From: Azorinus chamasolen
Lineage: Eukaryota; Mollusca; Bivalvia; Cardiida; Solecurtidae
Assembly (NCBI GenBank): GCA_963576725.1
Contig: OY755239.1
Coordinates: forward strand, 58,683,453-58,747,452
DNA length: 64,000 nucleotides
Reading direction: 5' to 3'
A program made the translations under genes and the position numbers. The notes below the pieces were generated by a model. It did not search any database and was not told the origin of the DNA. It was given only the letters and a program-made list of their open reading frames with translations. Each line of letters begins with the position of its first letter. Positions within the stretch are counted from its first letter, which is position 1. This document shows positions 45,278-55,991 of this stretch, in pieces.

Positions 45278-45667
45278 AGAAACGTTAAGCTTATGGATTA
45301 ATATATAAATAGTTTCCATGATTTGGCGATGATAGATATATTGCATCGCCAGGGTTAATGTCAAGTGTAAATGAAATATAACTATATACGATTTAATTCA
45401 TCTGCATTCAATTCACTATTTATTATTGATAAACGCGCATTTACAAATTTTGTATTATGCATTAACTTCCGCTATCTGGAATAAACTGTCTGAATTAATG
45501 TAAAATTTCTAATATGTTATCAAACGTTTAAATGAATTCTAAGGATAATTCCAATCTTATGGATTCTGTAACTATTCAAAACAATTTATATCACATGCAA
45601 TTCTACAGTTTATGAACCTGAATTACCTTAATTAAACTTTAGCCTGCTATGGGCGGATGAGTGAATA
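45278..45667. other. No feature seen
   Basis: AT-rich; nothing supported. Confidence 0.5.
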
Positions 45668-45960
45668 CATTTACAAACAGTTTGGATCCAGATGAGACGC
45701 CGAGTAACTCGGCGTCTCATCAGGATCCAAACTGTTTGCCAGCCTGATTGTATTTTGGTAGACAAATTGATTATAGCTTGAAATTTGAAAATGAAGTAGG
45801 TGAAAATTTCTGTAAAAATAATTTGCTCAGCATGCTAAAGGTTAATGTTTATCCCGCTATTCGCGACCGGACTAACACTTGCAAAGAGTTTTGGTCCAGA
45901 AGGGACGCAGGGGAATTCGATGTCTCCTCATGATCTAAACTGTTTGACATTTAGCCAAAC
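45668..45960. mobile_element. Family B hairpin, then a degraded B2 copy
   Basis: 45674-45738 is a near-perfect B hairpin (GTTTGGATCCAGATGAGACG with its partner, CCGAGTAACTCGG tip) but lacks the usual B flanks. 45852-45960 is a B2 copy (GCTATTCGCGACCGGACTAA leader; GGTCCAGAAGGGACGC / GATGTCTCCTCATGATC). Confidence 0.75.
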
Positions 45961-46192
45961 GTTTCTTACAAGCTTAATGGAATTGGACGAAATCAAACTT
46001 TAACGGATCCAAATGTTAACAGACAGTAGTGTTTTACTGCAGGGAAAGGGTAAGGATCTTTATTCTATATTTTGCCTTGACGCCTTTCTTACAGGAATAA
46101 AGGTTGTACTATAAAATAAGAGCATATTTCACTTATTAGTATAAATTACAAGTATTATCTCGTACCATGTTAAGAACCATCTAAATGGCAAT

Positions 46193-46660
46193 TCTAACCC
46201 TTTACTCCGTGAATATTCATATACGAAATAATCACATGAAGGGTGCTTATTTCATTACATGATATAATAACGCATGGACACAGGAATATTTGCAAATTGC
46301 AGAACTCGTATAATTATCACTTTATATCATAAGCATACAGAACAGACCCTGATCAGACGGCTCATATAGGAGCCGTCTGATCTGGGTCTGCATTGTTTGC
46401 AAAACCGTATAAATGCGTATTATTGAGTAAGGGAATAAACAGGTCGATCCAGATGAGACACCGTGCAATTAATTTCCTGCCTCATCCAGACCAATACTGT
46501 TTGAGCATCGGTTACCAGTTTCGCAAAAGCTTGAACGAATCAGGGCAGATTTTTATTTAATCAGATCGGGCTACCCGCAATATGCCTCACATTTGAAAAT
46601 AGCTTTGACCCAGATCAGACACCGCATAACTCGGTACCTAGTCTGAATCCAAGTTCTTTA
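46193..46660 (-). mobile_element. Family A MITE followed by two B fragments
   Basis: A: TCTAACCCTTTACTCCGTGA start, hairpin 46332-46400 with tip GGCTCATATAGGAGCC, end GAGTAAGGGAATAA (46439). B debris: CGATCCAGATGAGACACCG at about 46446 and GACCCAGATCAGACACCGC at about 46606, each with a decayed second arm. Confidence 0.75.
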
Positions 46661-46740
46661 TCACTACGTCAATAGTTTATCAAAATATTGTAGAAGTAGA
46701 AGCATTTTATACTGCACAGTGATGCAAATGTAACAATGTA

Positions 46741-46995
46741 TAGTTGAACTTCAATATCTCGAACTCGGATAACTCGAACTTTGGGATAACTCGACAAAAA
46801 GTTCAGCCCTTCCAAAACTTATACTACAGAATTGCTCTAAAATGAATCGCTACAGATATCTAGAAACACATGTTGCAGCTTAAGCTGTGAACTCGAGACA
46901 TTGTTCAGATTAGAAATCGAATAACTCGAACTTCTGTTATCTCGAACTAATTTGTATGGTCCCTTAAAGTTCGAGTTATAGAAGTTCAACTGTAT
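46741..46995 (+). mobile_element. Family G MITE lacking the hairpin
   Basis: TAGTTGAACTTCAATATCTC and AGAAGTTCAACTGTA ends with CTCGAACT repeats. Where the copy at 23044-23366 carries an 80 bp hairpin, this copy reads only GCAGCTTAAGCTGTG, the base of the stem. Confidence 0.85.
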
Positions 46996-47671
46996 ATGTT
47001 TTACCAACCTGTTCTACGTTGACATATGATTATCAAAATTCAGCTAATTAACAGTGTTATTATTTCTTGCATGAATATTCATGAAGGAAAAGGTTAAAAC
47101 AACATACTTGCCAACATGCTTAGCTTTCATAAATGTAACACAATCGGTTAGCTCGCAAAATAGACGTTTACTGAAACAAACAAACCAACCAAAATGTGAA
47201 ATGCAATCATTTGATAAATGCATACATAAAATTGATATATACAAATGTAATGTATTTGTTTTCGTTTGAATATTTTGTCAAGCAGTTTACTGTATAATTT
47301 ATATCAAAGGTTTCATCAAATGAGATTATTGGTAGACTTAAGGATAGCAACATTATATTTTATTTCAATACTTTGAAACAGTTGTATATACTATACGGTA
47401 TCTAAAAGAACACAATTATAGCCCGTTTTCCTACAGATTTATATACTCTTGGCATTGACAAAAACAGCATTATCAGCAATATTCAAATAATGCATGCATG
47501 TACCAGAATGTTCTACTTCCTAAGGAAACTAAACTCGTGTTGCAGCCCTGTCCTCAGACAGAATGTCGCATTTGTTATACTTTATATGGTATACTGACCC
47601 TGTTTACTCTCACCCTGCTGTGTAAGCAATAAGGCCTGCTCCAATGTAGATCTGTTCAATGATTACTACCA
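46996..47671. other. Mostly featureless
   Basis: 47050-47098 reads TATTTCTTGCATGAATATTC then GAAGGAAAAGGTTAA, a solo family A 3' end. Nothing else. Confidence 0.45.
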
Positions 47672-47818
47672 ACGTCAGATGAAGCTTTTGAGAAACTATT
47701 GACCGAGTGTCAAATAGTCTGGATTCTGATGAGACGCCGAATGACTCGGCGTCCCATCTGGATCCAAACTGTTTGCAAATGCATGCGAGTCAGGTCCCGG
47801 ACAGATGGATAAGGGTTA
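47672..47818 (+). mobile_element. Family B2 MITE
   Basis: CAGATGAAGCTTTTGAGAAA leader, GACCGAGTGTCAAATAG, core GGATTCTGATGAGACGCCGA / TCGGCGTCCCATCTGGATCC, tail GGATAAGGGTTA. Confidence 0.8.
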
Positions 47819-47935
47819 CTAGATATTAACATGGTTTGTAGTCGGCATTTAGTCGTGTACTGGCTTGCACATCTTTGTCAGGACAATAGATAAAGTAAGT
47901 TTTACATCTACAATGCAAATAGATAAAGTATAGTC

Positions 47936-48154
47936 TTAACAAGTTCCCTCATATAACACATTTGCAAACAGTGTAGACCCAGATCCTATAGGAGACGTCT
48001 GATCAGGTTCTGCTCTGCTTGCTTTTGATATGATATAGATCTGATTCTACAGTTTCTGTCAAAGCAAAACATCCCTTACATTATAAAAAATCAGGTAATA
48101 AATATTCATGATGTCATTATTTCTTACATAATTTTTGAACAGGGGAAGGGTTAA
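47936..48154 (+). mobile_element. Family A MITE, inner arm deleted
   Basis: TTAACAAGTTCCCTCATATA start and GAACAGGGGAAGGGTTAA end. TAGACCCAGATC runs directly into CTATAGGAGACGTCTGATCA, so one inner arm is missing. Confidence 0.8.
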
Positions 48155-48228
48155 CTCCTGAAATGCTGGGAACATACTGTCGGCTTAAACTATGAATTGT
48201 TGAACTATATAATATACTGCTTTCTGAT

Positions 48229-48355
48229 TTTGATCAAGTTTCTGAGAAGCTGAACAATTGTCATATAGAAGAGACACCGAGTTAATCGGCATCTCAGCTG
48301 GGTCCAAGATGTTTGCAAATGCTTGTCAAGTCGAGTTGTGTATGATAAGAGTTAA
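48229..48355 (+). mobile_element. Family B2 MITE, degraded
   Basis: GATCAAGTTTCTGAGAAGC leader, GAAGAGACACCGAGTTAATC / GGCATCTCAGCTGGGTCC, tail GATAAGAGTTAA. Confidence 0.65.
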
Positions 48356-48450
48356 TATATTTTTATGACTAATTAGATGAATTCAGACATCTCGGTTAAC
48401 CTTTAACACGATTTAGGAGACGTAGACTTCCTAAATATACTTAATCCGGT

Positions 48451-48650
48451 TTAACCCTTAACCTCCTGAATTAGTAAAACTGGCTCCTGTATTTTTGAAA
48501 ATTGATTAGGGAATTATGTATCAAACACCATCACTGAAGAAAATGATAGCAGACCATTGATCTAATGGCTCCAACAGAAACCCTCTGATCTATGTATTCA
48601 CTGTTTGCTAAGACCTTATATACTCTGATCCTGCACTTTAATGTTTAACC
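48451..48650 (-). mobile_element. Family A MITE, degraded
   Basis: TTAACCCTTAACCTCCTGAA start; core AGCAGACCATTGATCTAATG / CCTCTGATCTATGTATTCAC with GCTCCAACAGAAACC at the tip. Confidence 0.55.
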
Positions 48651-48654
48651 AATC

Positions 48655-48930
48655 ATCAAAAAGAAGTCTAGTACAGGAGAGGATATGCGTTTATTTACAA
48701 TGTTTGTCTTTTAGTGTGTAGATGAAATAAGTGCGAGGTTGTGCACTCCTAAACCGGTTTAAACCCCTAGTGACTATTGTCACTGACCGTTCCAAGTCGG
48801 TACTTCCATCTTCCCCTGTTTGTCTCTGTGCGTCTATTTTTGCGTTTTGATATTTATGTACAATTGCTGTGTTCCTTGTTGTAGTGCTGTTCGGGCGGTT
48901 GTGTGATTTGTATGTGGTGTTTCCTGCATG
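48655..48930 (+). repeat. Dispersed repeat I-like
   Basis: TTTATTTACAATGTTTGTCT, TGTCACTGACCGTTCCAAG and GTACTTCCATCTTCCCC match 10016-10165 in order. Confidence 0.6.
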
Positions 48931-49194
48931 ACTCATACTTGTACGTTTATGGCATGCAGTAGCTTAACAAATGCGGAAAACAGAAGAGATGGCAAAATAA
49001 TCCACAAACATCAGAATCTAAACTACTTTAAACTATTCACATACTATAAAAGTTATACAGTAATATCTTGTGTGGTGGCCGTAAAACGTCGCCCCGTACT
49101 TCGTTCTCAGTGTTGTTATACCTTCTGATCCTTCGAGATCATGAATTTCAGTACTTTTTGTTCTGAAAATTGAATACCGCTTAAGCCGGTGCTA

Positions 49195-49315
49195 GGGGGC
49201 GTGAGCAGTGTTGCACTTTCAATTACTGCTCATGAACAGACTCAATAAAACCGAGTCTGCAATTTTCTCTTTTTGTGTTGCATTTTTTGCTTTCGGGGGA
49301 TCACCACCCTTCAGA
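49195..49315 (+). repeat. Dispersed repeat M
   Basis: GGGGCGTGAGCAGTGTTGCA, CTCAATAAAACCGAGTCTGC and AATTTTCTCTTTTTGTGTTG, found again at 53090-53210. Confidence 0.7.
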
Positions 49316-49349
49316 ATTTTTAATCGATCATTGAAACGACTTCTAATAA

Positions 49350-49504
49350 TGGGTTTGTAAGGCAGGTGGTAACTTAATGCAGGTCAAAATATGCATAGGA
49401 GCTTTCTGTGTTACTTTTTCCATGCATTAAGCAACCACCTGCTTTTTAAGACTGCAATGTTCAATAAATGAATGGCCATGCTCTTAGTACAGTATCCACT
49501 GTAT
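49350..49504. mobile_element. Family C MITE, one hairpin arm shortened
   Basis: GGCAGGTGGTAACTTAATGC / GCATTAAGCAACCACCTGC stem is intact (49361-49442); the upper part is asymmetric (ATGCATAGGAGCTTTCTG). ACTGTA right end at about 49499. Confidence 0.7.
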
Positions 49505-50053
49505 GTAAACCTACTTTTACCCTATCATGCTTAACGCACTAACTAGCTTTGTAAACAGTATACATCCAGTAACTGGTGTAAGTAGAATTCTTGTCACGAT
49601 CCAAGTTCTTAGACACTCGATTAATAGTTTTTGAAGAGGTTGAACTGATAGGGCGTACGTAAAAATGCTCAAGATCATCAATTGAGTAGACATAGAGTAT
49701 TACAGAGTGAAAAGGAATAAGATATGATAATGCTTAGAAGTACGTGGGATTATGGTCTAAGTGTATCAACCCTAGTTAAATATCGTATACCAGTGTAGCC
49801 TATTGGATACTGTTTGAAGTTGTAAGCACTGCCTGAGTTTCTACTATTTTATATTTATTCGAGACACTTTGTTGGTTTTTACCTAGTAAACCCGTGATAG
49901 AACAATTCATTCGGTATACGAGATGCTGTGCTGTAGTAACTATATCACACAATACAAACCTTAACCGGCTTTTGTCTGATTCAACATTATTTGCAAAGAC
50001 AGGAAAACCCATTTTCACATGGATTTACACAGGTGAAATTTTCTCTTACAACC
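49505..50053. other. No feature seen
   Basis: Nothing supported. Confidence 0.5.
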
Positions 50054-50266
50054 TTAACCTTTTACTCTATAAATACGTCTTTCAAACAGAGTATATCTGA
50101 GATAAGGGTCTGCTCTGTTTGTTTATGATATAATATAGATATGATTCTACAGTTTCTGCCATTGCGAAAAATACATGTGGTCATATGATATTATAGCATA
50201 TTAATCTAAGTATTATTCATGACGTCATTATTTCTTACACAAATATTCATGAAGGACATTGATTAA
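50054..50266 (+). mobile_element. Family A MITE, hairpin tip deleted
   Basis: TTAACCTTTTACTCTATAAA start, ACAGAGTATATCTGAGATA / GGGTCTGCTCTGTTTG remnant stem, tail AATATTCATGAAGGACATTG and ATTAA. Confidence 0.75.
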
Positions 50267-50384
50267 ACCTTATCCAGCTTTTCGCCACTGACTCGCACTT
50301 GCCAACAGCTTGTATCCAAGTTATTTGAAACTCGGTCAATAGTTTCTCAAAAGCTTGGTCCGATCGGAAGCAATTACACCTAAC

Positions 50385-50555
50385 TAAAACCTCGATAGTT
50401 CGAACTCTCAAATAAGTATCATTATCGCTTTTCTGAAGATAGCTAAATGCAGGATGACAGTCGTACAGAAAACTCCCAGAAAAGCTCCTCTGGAAGCTTT
50501 TTGTACGACTACAACTCTGTATTAAGCAGCCACCTGCTTCATAAGATTCCAGTAG
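50385..50555. mobile_element. Family C-like hairpin MITE
   Basis: AAAACCTCGATAGTTCGAAC left end (G-like words), hairpin GGATGACAGTCGTACAGAAA / TTTTTGTACGACTACAACTC with CTCCTCTGGAAG near the tip, and GCAGCCACCTGCTTC. It mixes C-type stem and G-type end words. Confidence 0.65.
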
Positions 50556-50696
50556 CCATGCTTATAAAACTTTTTAGTTGAGTCTGAATTTGTTCTCAAG
50601 TTTTTGATTGGTCAGATTTGAGCCTTTGGCTCAAATCTGACCAATCAAAAGCTTGAGAACAAAGTCAGACTCAATTAAAAAGCTTTATAAGCATGG
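50556..50696. repeat. 141 bp near-perfect palindrome
   Basis: CCATGCTTATAAAACTTTTT... pairs with ...AAAAAGCTTTATAAGCATGG; arms of about 69 nt with few mismatches around a 3 nt TTT loop (GAGCC-TTT-GGCTC). Inner arm word GATTGGTCAGATTTGAGCC. Not related to the other hairpin families. It could be a fold-back MITE or a hairpin RNA source. Confidence 0.9.
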
Positions 50697-51404
50697 ACCC
50701 AGATCTTCTCTTTTATCGAATTACTGTATACGAGATTCAACGCTGAGTAGATATTGTTTGTTCTCATCTCAGTAAGTGTTAAAGGAAGGTATGCTCAAAT
50801 AGTCGCCCAAACTCCAAACGTCTAATCGAAATCAAAGCTTGGTAATGGTTCTGATTGGATTTAATTTATAGCATTACAATGAGTCGGCTATTCAAAATAA
50901 TCAATACGAATTTTGTTCCCGTGAGCCATGTTACCAAATACTATTTGTAACGTTTTACTGGATTTAAATGATATATTACCGTAACTTTAACGCTTAATGT
51001 CCAAATAAATGCAAGCTCGCTCAGCAACATAAAAGTGCCTCTAGACTATTCAACTTGCAGTGTTGATCAGAGACGTTTAGGAAGTAAAGACCATAAAAGT
51101 TATTACACGCCACCCGGTTTTGAAATAGTTAATGACCGTTGAAAATGCGAACCTACAGTGTTCATCGATAGCAGTACACATCCTAATGCCGTTCTCAGAC
51201 TGACTAGACACGTTACTTGTTCTGATGATTGCATGATACATTCTGCTTTGGAAGTATTATACATACATGTACGACTGCTGCGTTTAAGTCTTATAGTTAA
51301 CCCTTTCATCACTGTATTTTCAATTGGACTTTTCCAAAGTACAAACAGGTCAAACTTACCGTGAGTATTCAGGGACATTTTTTAAAACAAAAGTGTAATA
51401 TAAC
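50697..51404. other. No feature seen
   Basis: Nothing supported. Confidence 0.5.
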
Positions 51405-51725
51405 TAACAGTGCAGATCCTGATGAATGAGCTCCTCTATGAGCCCTCTCATCTGGATCTACACTGTTTGCAAAGGATGTGACCCCTTTACTCTATAAATA
51501 CGCATCTCTACGCCTTTTCAAACAGAGTAGACCCAGATCAGATGGCTCGTATAGGAGCCGTCTGATCAGGGTCTACTCTGTTTGCTTATGATACAGTATA
51601 GATATGATTCTACAGTTTATGCCATTGCTAACATCCCTGTGTCCATGCGCTATTATAACAAATTAGTCTAGTTAATTCATGACATCGTTATTTCTTATAT
51701 CAATATGCTTGGAGGAAAGGGTTAA
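51405..51725 (+). mobile_element. A-prime hairpin joined to a family A MITE
   Basis: 51405-51480: CAGTGCAGATCCTGATGAAT / CTCATCTGGATCTACACTG with tip GAGCTCCTCTATGAGC. From 51481 a family A copy follows: ACCCCTTTACTCTATAAATA, hairpin 51518-51584 with tip GGCTCGTATAGGAGCC, end GAGGAAAGGGTTAA at 51725. Confidence 0.8.
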
Positions 51726-52586
51726 TGACTCGTTTCAAGAACTGAAAGGGGTTTAATGTAGAGTTAGCACCTTTGTTCATGATTCATTATGTGCCAAATA
51801 GCTAGGGATTGACGGGGCCAGAGTGCGTTCAAAGATTCCGAGGAATTCGACAGATATTGATAAAACCAATCAGATTGTAAGATCGATTTATGCATAACCT
51901 AAATAATTATCAGCCATTATACGCCTTCCGTCGGTAACTCTAATGACAGCGTGGGGAAAATGACGTCACAAATCTATGATTTTCATTAACGCCATAAATC
52001 CAAATAAAATCTTAAATTGCAGATTAAGCCTGTACGGTCTAATGCAGCATCGCGTGTCTCAACAGTCTCGATTTGTCCGATGTGATTCCTTTGCCAATGC
52101 AGCCGGTGGGATATGTTGTAGGAACAGTATACGGGATACCTTCTTTAGCTCTACTTTGGCTAGGCTTTGTGGGTTCCCATAATAAGACATTTTATTCTGT
52201 AATTAAGTTTTGGATATACCCTATTACAACTCTATTAAAATATGATCCGATGTGTACTCCCTCATTGCCATAGCGGGTCGAATAGTGTTTGACTGGAGGG
52301 GTTGCATAGTGCGCGTATATAACAGTTGTTTATTTGTATTGCTTAGTTTATATGCATGAAATTCTAATTGATCTGTTCTGTTACCCAATTTTCCGGCAAT
52401 ATTTTATGTGTAGTGTTGTATGCCAAGACAAATGTACCCAAGTCTGTTGAGTCTGGGTCAAAATTATGTGACGTACTGGTACTGTGCATAGAATGTTGCA
52501 TTCAAGTTTTGTTTTTTATGATCTGAGTGCGTTGACACAATATAATAGAGCATAAATTTACGCATTATTGTACATAAAATGTATCT
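51726..52586. other. No feature seen
   Basis: Two overlapping plus-strand frames near 51976-52273 have no recognisable domain and are not called. Confidence 0.45.
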
Positions 52587-52671
52587 TTGTGAAGCGCTTT
52601 TGAACGCACATAACCTGTATGAAAAGAGCGCTATATAAATGTGGTATAATAATAACAATAATAATAAATTG
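52587..52671 (+). repeat. LINE/SINE-type 3' tail
   Basis: Same block as 19990-20070: GTGAAGCGCTTTTGAACGCA, AGAGCGCTATATAAATGTGG, (TAA)n. The 5' part is truncated or unrelated, as expected for a truncated retroposon. Confidence 0.65.
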
Positions 52672-52764
52672 ACTAATTTGTTAGAGAACATGATTTATTT
52701 TGAAATGTGAGTTAGCAAGTCAGACAAGATGTTATTTGTAATGTTCCGTCGGGATGACACTTAT

Positions 52765-52947
52765 TTAACCCTAACATCGCTGTAAACATATAATATCTGC
52801 TCAAATTTTGACCAGGTACAAATATGACTATTTCCGATGCGATCAAGTCTTTGGGAAACTATTGACCGGGTGTCAAACGGCTCAGCGTCTCTTCTGGGGT
52901 CAACCTATTTGCAAATAGGCAGGTCGCGAATAGAAGGATACAGGTTA
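52765..52947 (+). mobile_element. Family B2 MITE with TTAA at both ends
   Basis: TTAACCCTAACATCGCTGTA start, CCGATGCGATCAAGTCTTTG leader, a shortened core CGGCTCAGCGTCTCTTCTGG, and GAATAGAAGGATACAGGTTAA end. Confidence 0.75.
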
Positions 52948-53089
52948 AATGATGACACTGAATGGGTTGAAAAACTAACGGGAGCAAACCCAAGGTGCGA
53001 ACGAGAATCATGTCTGGTGTTGCTGTGCACTGTCATTTTCAACTTTCCTGCCTGACTTCTATTCTCTTTTTGTTTGAATGTGGTTAAGG

Positions 53090-53210
53090 GGCGTGAGTAG
53101 TGTTGCACTTTTAATTACTTCTCTTGAACACTCTCAATAAAACCGAGCCTGCAATTTTCTCTTTTTGCATTGCTACTTTTGCTGTCGAAGATCTCCAACT
53201 TTCAGGACAC
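53090..53210 (+). repeat. Dispersed repeat M
   Basis: GGGGCGTGAGTAGTGTTGCA, CTCAATAAAACCGAGCCTGC, AATTTTCTCTTTTTGCATTG; second copy of 49195-49315. Confidence 0.7.
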
Positions 53211-54198
53211 TTTAGTATACACCGGACAGCAAAAGAAACGCAACAGTTGGTGAAACACATATAATTCTAAACTAAACTTTCAAATGATAAATAACAGGGT
53301 TTTCTTTTCATTTTAATGGTACCTTATCTACATACCGTGTCATTTTCATTAAATATATCAACAAATAACCCCGATATCATTAAAGTTCATTACCCATGAG
53401 TTAAATTGTCACACATTATCAATATTGGCCTGGTTACAGCATAGGGTTCTTTACCGCTTCATGGGAGTCTATACACACTATATAACAAGAAGGGTCCCAA
53501 CTGGAAGAACGGACATTAGTGTACCACTAGTACAATTAGGACTGTAACTCTTACAATTTAAATGAAGACTTCGTAATTCTTTCGGCTATTGAAAGCCAAT
53601 ATATTTTACTACCAAATAGATATAATCTCCTGCCGGTAGCTTATGTACTACTATCAATCTAATAGTGATTTTCTCAAATTTTCACGTGTTTTGGGGTTAT
53701 GTGTTGTAGTGAAAGAATTTCATTTGTATCCGAAATGAAAATATGAATGAATGAAAGCGGAAGTCCGGCTTGGAGAAATAAACAAGTCATTTTAAATCCA
53801 GCATGAAGGATTGAAGAAGTCCATTTTGTAGTTTCTGTATTTTATTTAGAAAAGTTCCGAATGGAATGATAAATACAGTTGCAAAGTTCATCTGTACAAT
53901 TTAAATATTCAAGTAAATGTCCAGTATGGCGATCCAAACCGAGTTTTGTAGAAGTATATGTGTTTGTCGGAATTCCAAACACGGACGAAAAAGGGTGGCA
54001 GATGCCACCCAGTAAAATAAACTACGTTTTCCCGGCCGATATTTTACCGTTCGTGTAAACCCGAAATTTCGAATTTGTCTATCCAAAGACTAAACTAGAA
54101 CTCTTTGTTTGAAAAATGCAAGGGTGCTCAGGGTGGATTGGACCACGTGACCTCTCTGACAGGTTAAAGCGTGTACAAAGGTTAGTCAAGTCAGACTA
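53211..54198. other. No gene seen
   Basis: 53223-53247 (GGACAGCAAAAGAAACGCAA) looks like a Tc1/mariner-type end, but no partner was found. The rest is featureless. Confidence 0.4.
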
Positions 54199-54868
54199 TT
54201 TTTCAAACTGCAAATAAACCTAGGTTGTTATATACCATTGGAAAGATCTTTGAAAAAGAAACACATTGCTGTTTATTACAGCCTCATATCACTTATCATT
54301 ACAGAGTTATGGCCCCTTGAAATATAACAAAATAGGAAAGTTTCCGGACAATATTGTGACACAAGCTTTTTTTTTCAAAACTTCAAATAAACATAGGTTG
54401 TTATATACCATTTGAAAGATCTTTAAAAAAGAAACAATTTGCTGTTTATTACAGCCTCATATCACTTATCATCACAGAGTTATGGCCCCTTGAAATATAA
54501 AAAAATAGGAAAGTTTCCGGACAATATTGTGACACAAGCTTTTTTTTTCAAACTTCAAATAAACCTAGGTTGTTATATACCATTGGAAAGATCTTTAAAA
54601 AAGAAACAATTTGCTGTTTATTACAGCCTCATATCACTTATCGTTACAGAGTAATGGTCCCTTGAAATATAAAAAAAAGATGGAAAGTTTCCTGAAAATA
54701 TTTTGACACAAGCTCCATTTTTAAAACTTCAAATAAACCTTGTTTGATATATACCATTTTAAAGATCTTTGAAAAAAAATTGCTGTTTATTTCAACCTTA
54801 TTTCACTTATCATTACAGAGTTATATCCCCTTGACATATAAAATATAAGACAGTTTCTGGAAATAGAC
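54199..54868 (+). repeat. Satellite-like array, four units of about 170 bp
   Basis: Units start at about 54199, 54371, 54542 and 54717. Each has TTCAAATAAACCTAGGTTGT, TATATACCATTGGAAAGATC, TTGCTGTTTATTACAGCCTC and GTTATGGCCCCTTGAAATAT. Units 1-3 are very similar, unit 4 diverged. It ends about 130 bp before the large transposon at 54998. Confidence 0.9.
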
Positions 54869-54997
54869 TTGACAGACAACGGACACAAAGTGACACAAAA
54901 AGAAAAGCTCACCATTAACTTTTCAACCCTAATCACCTGAAACAGAAAGGCATTGATCCACATGAAAATTTGGAGCAATTTATTTATCAATGAATAT

Positions 54998-55097
54998 TGA
55001 CGTCAGCAATCGTCGCCATATTGGAACCCCCTTCTGACCTCACGTTAACTTGTGATCGAAACTATATAATAATTTGCGATTAGTTCACATAACATTT
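54998..55097 (+). repeat. Left TIR of the 6.6 kb transposon
   Basis: TGACGTCAGCAATCGTCGCC through GTTCACATAACATTT. Pairs with 61501-61600 over its full length; example shared block GATCGAAACTATATAATAAT. Confidence 0.9.
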
Positions 55098-55793
55098 ACT
55101 TGCTGGCTCATATGGTACACTGCTAACAAAATTAATCTATCTATCTGCAGTGTTGCAAGAGAGAAAAAACATGCACAAATAAAAGAACTAAATCTAACAC
55201 ATTACTTTATGCCTCATGAGTCTTGTCCTAAACTAATATTTCAAGGTCATGTGATTCAAGGTCACTGTCCAGGCGGTGGTAAGTGTAGACCGCTGGGTCC
55301 TGGTCATAAACTATGTTAAACCAGTCTGGGAAACTGGGTACCTGAAATAATTAATTCCTTACCGTTAACGGAAGAAACTATAAAGATGTTTTGTAAAATT
55401 AACCCTTTACTCTATAGCCTTGTCTAATTTTGAAGACAGGCGACTACTTAAAGCAGGTTGAAAAATAAAGCATAACGTACCTTAAGAGCCTTCTGCATTA
55501 CTTTTAGCCTGCATTAAGCTACCATGTATATCTATGGAGTACAGGACTAAACAATTTTGTTTGTCAATTGTTTTACATAAGTTATAGGAAGGTGAAAAAC
55601 AAGTAAGTTGTAAGGGAATTCACAATTTTATGATAATATAGAATCTAGGATTTAAATTTCTGTTGGAAGGAATGGTAAATGAATTACATTTAACTGAGAG
55701 GATTAGTGCTGATTAAATGTGAAGCCTTTGAGTTGTGTAAGGTTTTCACTTCACATGCTTTATATAGGTTAAATATGTTAGCAAGTAAATGAA
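55098..55793. other. Transposon 3' region with a family C-like hairpin
   Basis: No recognised protein; the 81-codon plus frame at 55074 starts inside the TIR and is not called. 55400-55530 is a hairpin MITE: TAACCCTTTACTCTATAGCC (TTAA-type start) but ACTTAAAGCAGGTTGAAA / AGCCTGCATTAAGCTACC (C-type stem). Confidence 0.5.
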
Positions 55794-55936
55794 TCAGGGT
55801 ACAACAAATTAGTAGTCAAACTAAGATGGGTCAAATTTCAATGTAGTTATTCTAAAATAACAGTTTTGTTCAAAGTTATTTTTCTTACTAGTCAGGATGA
55901 ATATTAGAGAAAAATAATAAATTTGTTGTACCCTGA
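55794..55936. repeat. 143 bp element with 16-17 bp inverted ends
   Basis: TCAGGGTACAACAAATT (55794) and AATTTGTTGTACCCTGA (to 55936) are exact inverse copies about 107 bp apart. It lies downstream of the transposase stop codon. It may be a short MITE or a structured 3' UTR. Confidence 0.75.
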
Positions 55937-55991
55937 GAGTAAGAAACTATACTAGCCACATGCACACCTGTGATATTAGTTTGCCTGTGTA

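Noticed and set aside
55074..55319. 81-codon plus frame at the left TIR
   Set aside because: Starts within the TIR, has no partner at the right end and no recognisable domain. Left as unknown.
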